Positions 27,173 to 36,895 of a DNA stretch of 64,000 nt are shown piece after piece (positions within the stretch are counted from its first letter, which is position 1; each line of letters begins with the position of its first letter). The stretch comes from Chloroflexi bacterium HGW-Chloroflexi-10 (GTDB lineage Bacteria > Chloroflexota > Anaerolineae > Anaerolineales > Anaerolineaceae): positions 310,001 through 374,000 of the forward strand of contig PHBZ01000002.1 of the NCBI GenBank assembly GCA_002840755.1, written 5' to 3'. Made by a program: the position numbers and the translations under genes. The notes beneath the pieces are model-generated. The model was not told where the DNA came from and ran no database searches. It saw only the letters and a program-made list of their open reading frames with translations.

Positions 27173-27973
27173 ATGAACCTCACAATTTCAATTGTTCAAA
27201 TACAGGTTCAACCGGAAAGAGTGGAAGAAAATTTGCGAGCGGTAACCACTCTTTTTGGGTATTTGCCACCAGCGGCAAAACATATTGTAGTCCTTCCTGA
27301 ATTGTGGTCAACAGGATTTGTTGAAGATCGCAAAAAAATGGCAAAAATAAACGATAATCTTGTTATTCCCCGATTGAAAGAGATAGCTAAACAAAAAAAT
27401 TTAACTATCTTTGGAAGTTACATCCAGCAAAATTCAAAATCCCAATTTACAAATCAACTCAAAATTATCCAACCAAATAACGATATATGTATTTCTTATA
27501 ATAAGATCCACTTGTTCTCCCAGATGAATGAAGTGAAATGGTTTGTTTCCGGAAAAACACCAGTTATCGCAGAATTATTTGGGATAAGAATCGGACTCTC
27601 AATCTGCTATGATTTACGATTCCCGGACCTTTTTACTACATATGCAAATAATGGCGCAGAAATAATCATTCTCCCTTGCCAATGGCCAACCAAAAGAATA
27701 AGCCATTTTAACACCCTCCTGAAAGCTCGCGCAATTGAAAATCAACTGGTAGTAGCTGCCAGTAATGTGTCCGGAAAAATTGGAAACACGGCTTTTGGTG
27801 GCCAGAGTCAAATTATTGATCATATGGGAAATACCATTGCCGATGCAGGTGAAGAATTAAGTGCCGTACTGACAAGGGTTATTGATTTAACTGCTTTAAG
27901 ATCCTGGCGGAAAACATTTCCTGCTTTAAAAGACAGACAAATAGATGTATATCCAAATTGCGTTATTCAGTAA
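27173..27973 (+). CDS. Nitrilase-superfamily amidase (omega-amidase-like)
   Basis: From 27173 the product is 266 residues; an ATG one codon upstream (27170) is also possible, but GGAG is better spaced for 27173. The Glu-Lys-Cys triad is visible: VLPELWSTGF (Glu), NKIHLFSQ (Lys) and GLSICYDLRFPDLF (Cys), and NIT-family ends FGGQSQIIDHMGNTIADAGE. It best resembles YafV/NIT2 omega-amidases, which hydrolyse alpha-ketoglutaramate or ketosuccinamate, but the substrate is an inference. It is the only plus-strand gene amid glycosyltransferases, and its 3' end overlaps the next minus-strand gene by 11 bp. Confidence 0.82.
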   Translation: MNLTISIVQIQVQPERVEENLRAVTTLFGYLPPAAKHIVVLPELWSTGFVEDRKKMAKINDNLVIPRLKEIAKQKNLTIFGSYIQQNSKSQFTNQLKIIQPNNDICISYNKIHLFSQMNEVKWFVSGKTPVIAELFGIRIGLSICYDLRFPDLFTTYANNGAEIIILPCQWPTKRISHFNTLLKARAIENQLVVAASNVSGKIGNTAFGGQSQIIDHMGNTIADAGEELSAVLTRVIDLTALRSWRKTFPALKDRQIDVYPNCVIQ

Positions 27974-29150
27974 TCACCTCTTTGGATATTATCTCTTTCG
28001 CATTTGATATCAGGAGCAACACCATAAAACCCGTTCGCAGTAAAATTATTACTGGGAATAGCGATTCAATTTGTAAACCGATGATAATTGGCCATTCACT
28101 TAATGCCAGAAAGACCAGAAAAACTACTATAACCATTTGTAGACGCAGACTTTGTCCAGGGGATAATAATATCAGTGGGATTAAGAATAACATCCATTGA
28201 GGACTCCAGCCTGGAGACCACAAAAAAAACAACAAAAAAGTACTCAGAATCAATGGGATTTCAGTCGTTGTTTGTTTTATTTGCGATCGGCGAATTAAAA
28301 GAAAACCAATAACCAAAAAGGGGATCAGTACAGATAAAGAAGGAATTTTTGCCGGTTGAAATGTTGTTTTAAAAGCCATCTGCGGGTCCAATCGTTCCCA
28401 TAGAGGGCCAAAATTTCCGGTTTGATAATTACCATCAATAAGTGCCCAAATTGTTTCCCAAGATCCTTTACTGATTTGAGATGCTATAGAAGCCAAAGCA
28501 AAATCCTGAGAAACCAAAACAAGAATCAGAATGGGTATACATACGATTACAAGACCGAAGACAGCTAGAATAAGGGTTTTTCGAATCCCTATCCGTTTAA
28601 ATAAAATTACCGATCCAAAAACAGGGAATAGCTTGGTTAAAACACCCAATGATAATGTGATTGTCCCTAACTGATATTTATTGACCTGATATAAATACAA
28701 GGTACACAGCAAGAAAAAGACAGCCAGGGAATCAAAATACCACCATGTGTAGGGAAAAATCAAAAATAATATGGTCAGAAAAAACAATTTAAAATTTCTT
28801 GTTTTTTCTTCAAGTGGATTAATTTTCTGATCCACCAAAGAAAACATACGGATGTTAATTAGATTTACCAAACTAATAAATCCAAAAAAAAGGATAGTAA
28901 ACTTATCTTCAATACCGCGGGCTATTAAATATAAAAGTTTAAACAAGAACGGGGCTATTGGGGGAAATTCAACCCAATAATCAATATATGGCCATCCAGG
29001 AATCTCTGATAATCGAAAAAAATGAGTTATATCCCCCAGACCTCTTATAGTCGCTGGTGGAACAAATATTATTTGGATAATTTTAAATAAAAGGTATGCA
29101 GTATAAATCCACATAACTGGATTATTAAAAAAATACTTATTTGTTTTCAT
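27963..29150 (-). CDS. Polytopic membrane protein, GT87/GT-C-like
   Basis: A 395-residue integral membrane protein with about ten hydrophobic segments. Loop 1 has TIRGLGDITHFFRLSEI and YIDYWVEFPPIAPFL; SLGVLTKLFPVFG matches a motif of DUF2029/GT87-type mannosyltransferases. Function not proven; a polyprenyl-phosphate-sugar-using transferase is most likely. The start ATG at 29150 lies inside the upstream gene (14-bp overlap), and the 3' end overlaps the convergent nitrilase gene. Confidence 0.65.
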   Translation of the reverse strand: MKTNKYFFNNPVMWIYTAYLLFKIIQIIFVPPATIRGLGDITHFFRLSEIPGWPYIDYWVEFPPIAPFLFKLLYLIARGIEDKFTILFFGFISLVNLINIRMFSLVDQKINPLEEKTRNFKLFFLTILFLIFPYTWWYFDSLAVFFLLCTLYLYQVNKYQLGTITLSLGVLTKLFPVFGSVILFKRIGIRKTLILAVFGLVIVCIPILILVLVSQDFALASIASQISKGSWETIWALIDGNYQTGNFGPLWERLDPQMAFKTTFQPAKIPSLSVLIPFLVIGFLLIRRSQIKQTTTEIPLILSTFLLFFLWSPGWSPQWMLFLIPLILLSPGQSLRLQMVIVVFLVFLALSEWPIIIGLQIESLFPVIILLRTGFMVLLLISNAKEIISKEVITE

Positions 29151-30651
29151 TATTTTCCATAATTATGACAAGCGAATCGCTATACAATTCTTCCCAACCT
29201 GAATTTTTTAACTCATTCAGGAGCACTGTTTCAGGTTCTAAAAAAGTCCATTCTATATTGTATTTATTCATAAAAACTTTCCACTCAGGAGATCCGTTCA
29301 CCATTATCATCCAATCTGAAATAATCTCATCACCATACAAATCCGTACGTCCATCGATGAATATTTTTCGATCCGGGAGTTTCCAGCTTAAATATCCTCC
29401 CCATGTATAGGAGTTTAACAAATTTCCGTGAATTTCAGGGTGATTTTCCAGCCAGGATATGGCATTCTTCGGAAATAAACGGGATTCATAGGCATCCATA
29501 ATAATCGGATGCCCTAAATAATAAGTTTTTCCGATTAGAACAATTGCCAAAAAACCTACAAAGGACAGATTAAATACCAATCTGAATTTAAAACCAGCTT
29601 CTTTTTTTGACAAAACTGATCGAGAAAAAATTTTCTGCAAATAACTATTTACCTTTAAACGACTTCTATAGAACTCCCCAATCAAATCAATCAAAACAGG
29701 TGCCATAACTAAAGCAAATGGTGCGAAGTTTCTTCTGGAAATAAAACCCAACCCACCAAAGAAAAGGAGAGGAAATACTCGTTCTAATGGTAAGTTTTTC
29801 TTTGTTGTTGCAATAAAAAATACTAGAATTATCCAAACCCATAAATAAGGCTGCTGAAATAGAATATGAAAATCCGGTGAAGCCCATTCGGAAATATAAT
29901 TTTGTAGTGCCTGAACCCCAATGGTGTTAAATTGTACGGTCCATACACCTATAAAATTAGGATTTACACACACTACAAGAATCGCCATAACCAATAAACC
30001 AAATCCCCATTTATGTTTCTTGAGACTGGTAATGGAAAATTGATTGTTGAGCAACTCTTCAGCCAACTTACCTGCTTCAAACAAACCAATATATGCGATT
30101 CCAATGGAAAAACCTGCATGCAAATTTGACCAAAATATAAATAAAATCATAATTTTTATAAAATAACTGATTTTTGGATCTTCAATATACTTTTGAAACC
30201 AATAAATCAGTATAGAAAAACATAAATAAGTAAATATTTGTGGTCGAGGAGACCAGATAACCGCAGATATCAGTACAACCAATATCAAAACAAAGGACTT
30301 CAACAAAACTGGGCCATTCAGTGCACGAAAAATAAAAAAGATACCGATTGTGGCTAATAAAGCCACCAAAATCATTATTCCAAAATAACCCGTAAATGAA
30401 TACGTAATAAAAAAGATGGCTTGGGATAACCAACTATGATTAAGCCATGGGGTCCCATAACGAGTATACGAACTCAAATCGGTTAACAATGGCTTTGCTT
30501 GCTCTACGGTTAATTGTCCCGCTCGAAGATGCCACCAGAAATCGGTGTCAAAAGGAAGACGCACAGCCATAATTGCAATCAAAAGGAAAAAGACAACAGC
30601 AAAAAACAATTGTGGTTTATCTTTAGGATGTTTATTTTGAAGTGAATTCAT
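29137..30651 (-). CDS. Polytopic membrane protein with acidic loop, GT-C-like
   Basis: A 504-residue membrane protein with about ten hydrophobic segments. Early loop RLPFDTDFWWHLRAGQ has an Asp pair like other GT-C proteins. The soluble C-terminus (about 375-504) carries NLLNSYTWGGYLSWKLPDRKIFIDGRTD, a strand/loop set frequent in large membrane proteins of Chloroflexota and Bacteroidota next to glycosyltransferases. I do not recognise a characterised homologue. Overlaps by 20 bp and 14 bp with its neighbours suggest one transcript. Confidence 0.62.
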   Translation of the reverse strand: MNSLQNKHPKDKPQLFFAVVFFLLIAIMAVRLPFDTDFWWHLRAGQLTVEQAKPLLTDLSSYTRYGTPWLNHSWLSQAIFFITYSFTGYFGIMILVALLATIGIFFIFRALNGPVLLKSFVLILVVLISAVIWSPRPQIFTYLCFSILIYWFQKYIEDPKISYFIKIMILFIFWSNLHAGFSIGIAYIGLFEAGKLAEELLNNQFSITSLKKHKWGFGLLVMAILVVCVNPNFIGVWTVQFNTIGVQALQNYISEWASPDFHILFQQPYLWVWIILVFFIATTKKNLPLERVFPLLFFGGLGFISRRNFAPFALVMAPVLIDLIGEFYRSRLKVNSYLQKIFSRSVLSKKEAGFKFRLVFNLSFVGFLAIVLIGKTYYLGHPIIMDAYESRLFPKNAISWLENHPEIHGNLLNSYTWGGYLSWKLPDRKIFIDGRTDLYGDEIISDWMIMVNGSPEWKVFMNKYNIEWTFLEPETVLLNELKNSGWEELYSDSLVIIMENNENK

Positions 30652-32257
30652 ATATTCCCAATTGCTCCGGAGTTATAACTTTCGATAAATTATAGAACAC
30701 ATGATAATCCCCTATTTCATTGTAATCATAAACAATATCGTTTTCCTCAAATCCCTGAATTAATGCCCGATCTAATGGAGGATTTTTCGTCGTTAAATAA
30801 AACACCTTTGAACTCTCAAGAACTACATCATGATACGCTGGATATCGATTATCGCGTCTGCTATACTTTAAATCAGGATGGTAAGGTAATGCTGGTGTGA
30901 TAATAATACTTTCTCCGGATAAAAAGGCAACCGGATATGCAGTCCAATAATTTCCATAACCTCGATTTTCATTGTTCGCTTCCAGGAAATCAATCAACAC
31001 GTTTATGGATCTATGATCCACCTGTGCTGGTTGGTAGAATTGGGTAGTGATAAATGGTGGTGTTTTTGCTGCATTCAACATTCCAAAGAAATGATAGAAA
31101 ATCACTAATATAAACAAAAAAAACACGGGCGTTTTGGATGTGTTTGCCAGCGCAACGCCAGCAATTACACTCAGTGGAATATAAATGGGTAAAAAATACC
31201 TTCCTGATGGATCTACACCAAAGGATGTAAAAACAAATCCAATGAAATTCATAACAATTACACTGAGAAGAATCCAGGTTACTTGTTTTTCCAGAGCTGA
31301 TTTGGTTTTGTGAAAATAAAGAAATACAATCAATCCCCAAAAAATTAAAATAAAAGGCGCTGCAAATATCCAAAAAATCTCCACACTCCATGGATACCTC
31401 AGTCCAAACAGAACTGTAGGGGCAAATAAAATAAAAGAAATAATGTGGCTGAAACATTGTTGTAAGTAACTTGTTTGTTCTACGCTCACAGCGCTACCGG
31501 TTATTTCCTGGATTACTGTAATACCTTTAGAAAATATCAGTGAATACCACCAAAAAACACTCCCCAACGATGCGCTTATGAACAATATTCCTGAAACAAC
31601 GAAAAACATTTTTGGTGACTGTCTGATTTCATGAAGGAGGAGAACCAGAATACACGGTATCGTAAAAATCATACTTAACGCATTCGCCCAAATCCCAAGA
31701 CCAGTAGCTAATCCCAATAAAAAAAATAGGAAATAGTTGCTGCCTTCAGATTTTTTCGCTTGTTTTAATAAAACAGATGTAATTAAAATGGCAGCGCAAC
31801 CCAGGAATAATGCTTCTCCATAACCACCCAAAGAAGCGGTTGTATAAAGAATAACATTTACAGGTGCAACCACCATAATTAAAGCTGTAAAAAAAGCTGC
31901 TTTTAAATTTTCAAAAACAATATTCACTGTAAAATAGATAAAACTTAGTGTTAACGAATACAGAATTATTTGTACAATTCTAATAACCCAAATATGTTTT
32001 CCCAAAACAGCAAACCCAAAAGCGACCAGATAAGCATCAAGGCTCCCCATATACGCCTGACCATAGAAAAATACCGGGCGCTCCCCCAGCAATATATGCT
32101 TGGCCATTAAACCTACGATTGCTTCATCGGAATTAAATGGTATAGATTCATTAATTAGTAAAATACTCCTTATTAGGATCATAATAAAAAGGATAAGAAG
32201 AAGTGATAACCATTTATGCTGGAAAAATTTATTAAAATAAAGGGAAAATTTATTCAT
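30632..32257 (-). CDS. GT39-like membrane glycosyltransferase
   Basis: From the ATG at 32257 the product is 541 residues. The frame opens at a GTG (32293) without a ribosome site, and its extra 12 residues look non-coding. Loop 1 NESIPFNSDEAIVGLMAKHIL (SDE) and YGQAYMGSLDAYLVA are GT-C-type; about 11 membrane segments, then a soluble tail (about 390-541) with SGESIIITPALPYHP. It starts one base from the divergent ATG at 32259, so each gene's leader lies inside the other's coding sequence. Confidence 0.72.
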   Translation of the reverse strand: MNKFSLYFNKFFQHKWLSLLLILFIMILIRSILLINESIPFNSDEAIVGLMAKHILLGERPVFFYGQAYMGSLDAYLVAFGFAVLGKHIWVIRIVQIILYSLTLSFIYFTVNIVFENLKAAFFTALIMVVAPVNVILYTTASLGGYGEALFLGCAAILITSVLLKQAKKSEGSNYFLFFLLGLATGLGIWANALSMIFTIPCILVLLLHEIRQSPKMFFVVSGILFISASLGSVFWWYSLIFSKGITVIQEITGSAVSVEQTSYLQQCFSHIISFILFAPTVLFGLRYPWSVEIFWIFAAPFILIFWGLIVFLYFHKTKSALEKQVTWILLSVIVMNFIGFVFTSFGVDPSGRYFLPIYIPLSVIAGVALANTSKTPVFFLFILVIFYHFFGMLNAAKTPPFITTQFYQPAQVDHRSINVLIDFLEANNENRGYGNYWTAYPVAFLSGESIIITPALPYHPDLKYSRRDNRYPAYHDVVLESSKVFYLTTKNPPLDRALIQGFEENDIVYDYNEIGDYHVFYNLSKVITPEQLGIYEFTSK

Positions 32258-32258
32258 A

Positions 32259-33545
32259 ATGATTAATTTAAAATCCCAAAAAATAATTGACACAATTTTT
32301 TTTAGTCTACTACTTATTTTACTTACTTTTTATTATTCCACTTTACTGTTAGTCCCCTTTCATCCTGATGAAGCAACGCAAATATATATGAGTTCGGATG
32401 TAGAATTAATAATTTATGATATCAAATCAATTTATCTCCGCGACGACCTACAGGATCCAATAAAACAGAATTACCGATTGTTGGATTCCCCGTTAACAAA
32501 ATATTCCATTGGCATAGCTAGATTTATTTTCCAAAAACCTGCTTTAACTGAAGACTGGCAGTGGGATAAATCCTGGGAGGAAAATTCTAATGCCTTACCG
32601 AGTACTGATTTATTGAGAGTTGCCCGGATGTCAACTTCAATATTTTTTCCTGGCACTTTATTTTTTTTCTATCAACTGACAAGAAAAATATTTTCAAAAC
32701 CCATTGCCCAAATAAGTGTAATCTTATTCGCATCCAATTCCATTGTTTTTTTACATACACGTAGAGCTATGGCAGAAGGCATATTATTGTTCTTTTTAGT
32801 ATTAACCTTGTATTGTCTTTATACTTTTCCCAATAAGTGGTCGTTTTTAACGGCTATTCCCGTTGCTCTAGCAATAAACGCTAAACAAAGTCTAATAGTT
32901 TTGGCTTTTATAGCTTTATTAATTCTAATCTACCAGCATTATCGCCATCCAAAAGACATGCTGCGCTACATCACGCTTTTTAGTTCTATTATATTGTTTA
33001 TTTTTTATCTATTAAATCCAGTTATATGGGATCGGCCAATTAATGGAATAACAGCGATGATTGAAAAAAGAAGTGAACTGACAAACAATCAAGTTAATGC
33101 AATTGAAAGCGTAGCAGATAAATTCATTCTGAATTCACCTTTGGAAAAAATAATTGGATTTATTGCTCAATCCTTCATCACTTTGCCAGCAATTCAGGAT
33201 ATTGGCAATTACCAGGAACAATTGGCTTCATCAGAGATTGTATATACGCAGTATTTAGTTCACAAAGGGATAAGTAGAAATATTTTTTGGGGGGGAATCC
33301 TGTTTGTTTTTTTTGTCCTCGGATTCCTACAGACTCTTCGTTCCAAACAACCCCAAAAAATCTTTTTATGCTTTATAACCATTTTATTTATTCTAGAAGT
33401 AACAATTTTATTTAATATTCCATTTCAACGCTATTACTTAGCTTTGTATCCTTTCATTTTCTTGTTTCTCGCTATTGGACTGACAGACTTTTTCTTAAAA
33501 ATAAAAACAGTCGTTAATAAATATACCGGCTGTTTTTTGAAGTAG
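32259..33545 (+). CDS. Polytopic GT-C-type glycosyltransferase
   Basis: A 428-residue membrane protein. Loop 1 VPFHPDEATQIYMSSDVEL (DE pair) and RLLDSPLTKYSIGIARF, then RRAMAEGILLFFLV and NAKQSLIVLAFIALL match the PMT_2-like layout of polyprenyl-phosphate-sugar transferases. About ten hydrophobic segments. Shine-Dalgarno is weak (AAAGGG, about 14 nt away). It diverges from the minus-strand cluster but is plainly the same functional class. The last codons and the GNAT-like gene are convergent, 9 bp apart. Confidence 0.7.
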   Translation: MINLKSQKIIDTIFFSLLLILLTFYYSTLLLVPFHPDEATQIYMSSDVELIIYDIKSIYLRDDLQDPIKQNYRLLDSPLTKYSIGIARFIFQKPALTEDWQWDKSWEENSNALPSTDLLRVARMSTSIFFPGTLFFFYQLTRKIFSKPIAQISVILFASNSIVFLHTRRAMAEGILLFFLVLTLYCLYTFPNKWSFLTAIPVALAINAKQSLIVLAFIALLILIYQHYRHPKDMLRYITLFSSIILFIFYLLNPVIWDRPINGITAMIEKRSELTNNQVNAIESVADKFILNSPLEKIIGFIAQSFITLPAIQDIGNYQEQLASSEIVYTQYLVHKGISRNIFWGGILFVFFVLGFLQTLRSKQPQKIFLCFITILFILEVTILFNIPFQRYYLALYPFIFLFLAIGLTDFFLKIKTVVNKYTGCFLK

Positions 33546-33554
33546 AAAAGAGCT

Positions 33555-34685
33555 TTAGATATTTCTGGTATATACCCGGTGGTTTTTATATGCTGATCCC
33601 CCCATACTGATCAAATCTTTTCGCATCTGAACCGCAGTTTCAGCAACCTGTGTCATTTCTCCATGAGCGTATTGGGCAGAATTTCGAAAAGTCTTTGCCA
33701 TCTCGTCGTACATTAAAACATTTCCACCTCGACCCTGATATTCTGGCAATACCCCAGCACCATTTAATGATACCCAATTAGTTTTCTTGAACTCACGCAT
33801 AATATCAATTACACCCCAAGGGGTTATTTTGCCATTCTGGCGTTGTAGTGCTTCTGAAACATCAGGAAAAGCAAACAAAAAACCTACTACTGCATCTTCA
33901 TACGTTATGAGTTTAATTAATTTTGGATCAGCAACAAGCATAATATTATCCAGTACATATTTTATTTCCTTTTCTGTTAAAGGATAATATTCCCAATTGT
34001 TAACAAATGTCTTGTTATACGCTTCTCCTATCCGTTTCGCCCATTTTTTTAATTCACTTTTTGTTTCAAAATTGATTACTTTAAATTTCCCTCTCTCCCG
34101 GACTTTATCAGCGACCAATTGCGCTTTTTCCGGAAGCAAGAACTTCTCAGGGGTTAAATAACAAGATACGAAATCGACTTCTTTCGTAAACCCAGCTTTC
34201 TCAACTAAATTCACATAATAAGGATGGTTATAATTCATCATTGTCATCATCTGCCGGTGTTCAAATCCTTCAATTTGAATCCCATACCCATCAAAAACAC
34301 TCAATCCCTTAGGGCCAACAATCGTATTCAAACCACGCCGTTTAGCCCATTCAAATGCGCGATTAAATAATGCATCAGCTACATTTTGGTCATTGATAGA
34401 ATCAAAGAAATAAAACTGAGCCTTTTTTACATTATGGGTTTTGTTAAACGGCAGATTTTCCAATGCAGCTATCCGACCAACAACTTCACCGTTTCTTCTG
34501 GCAATAAAAAAATCACCCACAGAGTGTTCAAAAAATGGATGTTTTTGTTTATTTAGCATCGCGCGAACATCAGTAATAAAAGGCGGTACCCATTGATTAA
34601 CATGCTCATAGAGTTTGAAATAAAATAAAACAAATTCATTCACTTGTTTTTTATTCTGTAAATCCAACAATTCAACAGTGATCAT
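33555..34685 (-). CDS. GNAT-fold N-acyltransferase-like protein
   Basis: A 376-residue soluble protein. The N-terminal region (about 1-150: QWVPPFITDVRAML, FFIARRNGEVVGRIAAL) resembles a degenerate GNAT fold, and the C-terminal region (about 215-330: VVGFLFAFPDVSEAL, LNGAGVLPEYQGRGGNVLMYDE) carries the GNAT acetyl-CoA-binding motif QGRGGN. This double-GNAT layout is widespread as a hypothetical family. The substrate is unknown. It begins at ATG 34685, with GGAGAG upstream. Confidence 0.7.
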   Translation of the reverse strand: MITVELLDLQNKKQVNEFVLFYFKLYEHVNQWVPPFITDVRAMLNKQKHPFFEHSVGDFFIARRNGEVVGRIAALENLPFNKTHNVKKAQFYFFDSINDQNVADALFNRAFEWAKRRGLNTIVGPKGLSVFDGYGIQIEGFEHRQMMTMMNYNHPYYVNLVEKAGFTKEVDFVSCYLTPEKFLLPEKAQLVADKVRERGKFKVINFETKSELKKWAKRIGEAYNKTFVNNWEYYPLTEKEIKYVLDNIMLVADPKLIKLITYEDAVVGFLFAFPDVSEALQRQNGKITPWGVIDIMREFKKTNWVSLNGAGVLPEYQGRGGNVLMYDEMAKTFRNSAQYAHGEMTQVAETAVQMRKDLISMGGSAYKNHRVYTRNI

Positions 34686-34830
34686 AATAGTCCTCTCCCT
34701 AAAAATTGAATATAAGAATGAGTATACATCAAACTAATTTCCATTTTAATAACACTTAAAAACTTATCAGGGTTTGAATTTTCCTTTACATCAAGTTTTT
34801 TATTTTTTTCAAAGGTTGTAAGATTAGAAA

Positions 34831-36840
34831 ATGAATAAACTAAAAAATGAGATTTCTCCCTATTTATTGCAACATGCAAACAATCCGGTAAATTGGTATC
34901 CCTGGTCAAAAGATGCATTTGCAAAGGCTGCAAATGAAAACAAACCTGTTTTCTTAAGTATTGGATATTCTGCATGTCATTGGTGCCATGTTATGGAAAG
35001 AGAATCATTTTCGAACCAAAAGCTCGCAGAAATATTAAACTTATATTTTGTATCAATTAAAGTAGATAGAGAAGAAAGACCGGACATCGATAAGGTTTAT
35101 ATGGATGCAGTAGTGGCCATGACTGGCACAGGTGGATGGCCATTAAACGTTTTCCTCACCTCGGATGGTATGCCTTTTTACGGTGGAACCTATTTTCCAC
35201 CGGTACGCAAATACGGGATGCCCTCTTTTGCAGAATTATTGATCGCAATACATCAATCATGGGAAAATAAAAACGAAGAGCTAAGGCAAATTGGATTTTC
35301 TATAAAGGCAAACCTTGATAAAAAATCCAAACAAGAAACTGAGTCGGAAAAAAGTTTTCAATCCATCATCCAATCATCTTTTTTGTGGATAACAGAAAAT
35401 ATTAACAAAGACAACGGGGGTTGGGGAACAAAACCAAAATTTCCTCACTCCTTATCTATCGATTTTATTTTAAAACACAACTCGCTAAACTGGCAAAAAG
35501 ATGCACCTGAAATCGAAAACACATTAAATTTCATGGCGGCTGGTGGATTCTATGATTTACTCAGGGGCGGTTTCCACCGTTATAGTACTGATGAGTTTTG
35601 GCTGGTTCCTCATTTTGAAAAAATGTTATACGATAATGCGTTATTAGCTCAAACATATCTCTTCGCTGCACAATTTTTCAGAAATTCGAATTTTGAAGCT
35701 ATTGTTCACCATGTACTTAAATTCGTTTCTAGAGAACTTCAGAATGAACTGGGGGCTTTTTACTCAAGCTTGGATGCAGATAGTGAAGATGAGGAGGGTT
35801 TATTCTATATTTGGGAATACGAGGAATTACAAAATATTATTGCAAATCCAGATGATTGGGGAACCTTCACTGGTTTATTTGAAGTTCAGCCAAATGGAAA
35901 TTTCGATTCAAAAATCATTTTACGAAAAAATAATGTACAATGCGATTCATCAATTGCTGATATAAAACACGTACTTGCTACTTTAAGAACCATTCAGGAC
36001 CGTAAACAGAGACCTTTCACCGATGATAAAGTGCTGACCGACTGGAATTCTCTTATGGTTAGCGCGTTCTCTAAAGCTGCTTTTTATTTCGAAAATGAAA
36101 CTTATAAAACAATCGCAGGGAACACTCTCCAATTTATTCAAGACCATTTATATGGTAACGGCACATTAATTCATACATGGAGAAATGGAAATAATAAAAA
36201 TGAAGTATTTTTGAGCGATTATGCGTTCTTGATCAATGCAATTTTGGATTATTTTTTAGTTGATCCGACCATAAAATGGCTTGATTTTTGTCAGGAATTA
36301 ACTTCTCAAATGCTTTCCAATTTTTATCTGGAAGGTGATTTTTACGACACTGCCTCCAATCAACATGACTTGATGATTCGCCCCAAGACGATAGAGGATA
36401 ATGTCATTCCTTCTGGACTTTCCTCTGCCATTCAGGCATTAGTAAGAATATCTTTTTTTTACGCTAATGAGTATTACACGGAAATAGCGCTTGAAATTAT
36501 AAAAAAATACAGTAATCAAATTTCAAGTTATCCGTTAGCATATTCTAATTGGCTTTCCGTTATGGAAGTTTTCATTCATCCTTCTGATTACATAGTTTTC
36601 ATTAAAACGAATACACAACAGTCTACTTTAGATATACAAAAGACTCTTATTCATGATTTTTCACCATATTATTTAAAGTTTTTTTTATCAGAAGATAACG
36701 AGCTACTTACATTATTGCCAATTCTCCAGGGTAAAAAAGCTATAGACGGTGTTTCTACTGTATATATTTGCAAAAACACCACATGTTCTGAACCTATAAC
36801 CTCTATCTCAAAGCTAAAGGAATATATCAACAATAATTAA
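34831..36840 (+). CDS. Thioredoxin-domain protein, YyaL/DUF255 family
   Basis: A 669-residue protein with an N-terminal thioredoxin-like domain (DUF255): [13 protein letters not shown], then [14 protein letters not shown] (CHWCH, about 49-53), [10 protein letters not shown] and [24 protein letters not shown]. The rest (about 190-660) is an alpha/alpha barrel resembling glucosidase/mannose epimerase folds ([44 protein letters not shown]). These proteins (human SPATA20, B. subtilis YyaL) have no established biochemical role. Length is normal. No Shine-Dalgarno is evident at the start ATG. Confidence 0.88.
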   Translation: MNKLKNEISPYLLQHANNPVNWYPWSKDAFAKAANENKPVFLSIGYSACHWCHVMERESFSNQKLAEILNLYFVSIKVDREERPDIDKVYMDAVVAMTGTGGWPLNVFLTSDGMPFYGGTYFPPVRKYGMPSFAELLIAIHQSWENKNEELRQIGFSIKANLDKKSKQETESEKSFQSIIQSSFLWITENINKDNGGWGTKPKFPHSLSIDFILKHNSLNWQKDAPEIENTLNFMAAGGFYDLLRGGFHRYSTDEFWLVPHFEKMLYDNALLAQTYLFAAQFFRNSNFEAIVHHVLKFVSRELQNELGAFYSSLDADSEDEEGLFYIWEYEELQNIIANPDDWGTFTGLFEVQPNGNFDSKIILRKNNVQCDSSIADIKHVLATLRTIQDRKQRPFTDDKVLTDWNSLMVSAFSKAAFYFENETYKTIAGNTLQFIQDHLYGNGTLIHTWRNGNNKNEVFLSDYAFLINAILDYFLVDPTIKWLDFCQELTSQMLSNFYLEGDFYDTASNQHDLMIRPKTIEDNVIPSGLSSAIQALVRISFFYANEYYTEIALEIIKKYSNQISSYPLAYSNWLSVMEVFIHPSDYIVFIKTNTQQSTLDIQKTLIHDFSPYYLKFFLSEDNELLTLLPILQGKKAIDGVSTVYICKNTTCSEPITSISKLKEYINNN

Positions 36841-36895
36841 CAAACGTGAATTCACCTGTTCCAAGTTATAATTATTTAACTTTATTGGAGGTGAT

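Noticed and set aside
21410..33545. An O-antigen or capsule export locus
   Set aside because: No flippase, polymerase, ABC exporter or chain-length regulator is present; the enzymes look like late-stage GT-C transferases.
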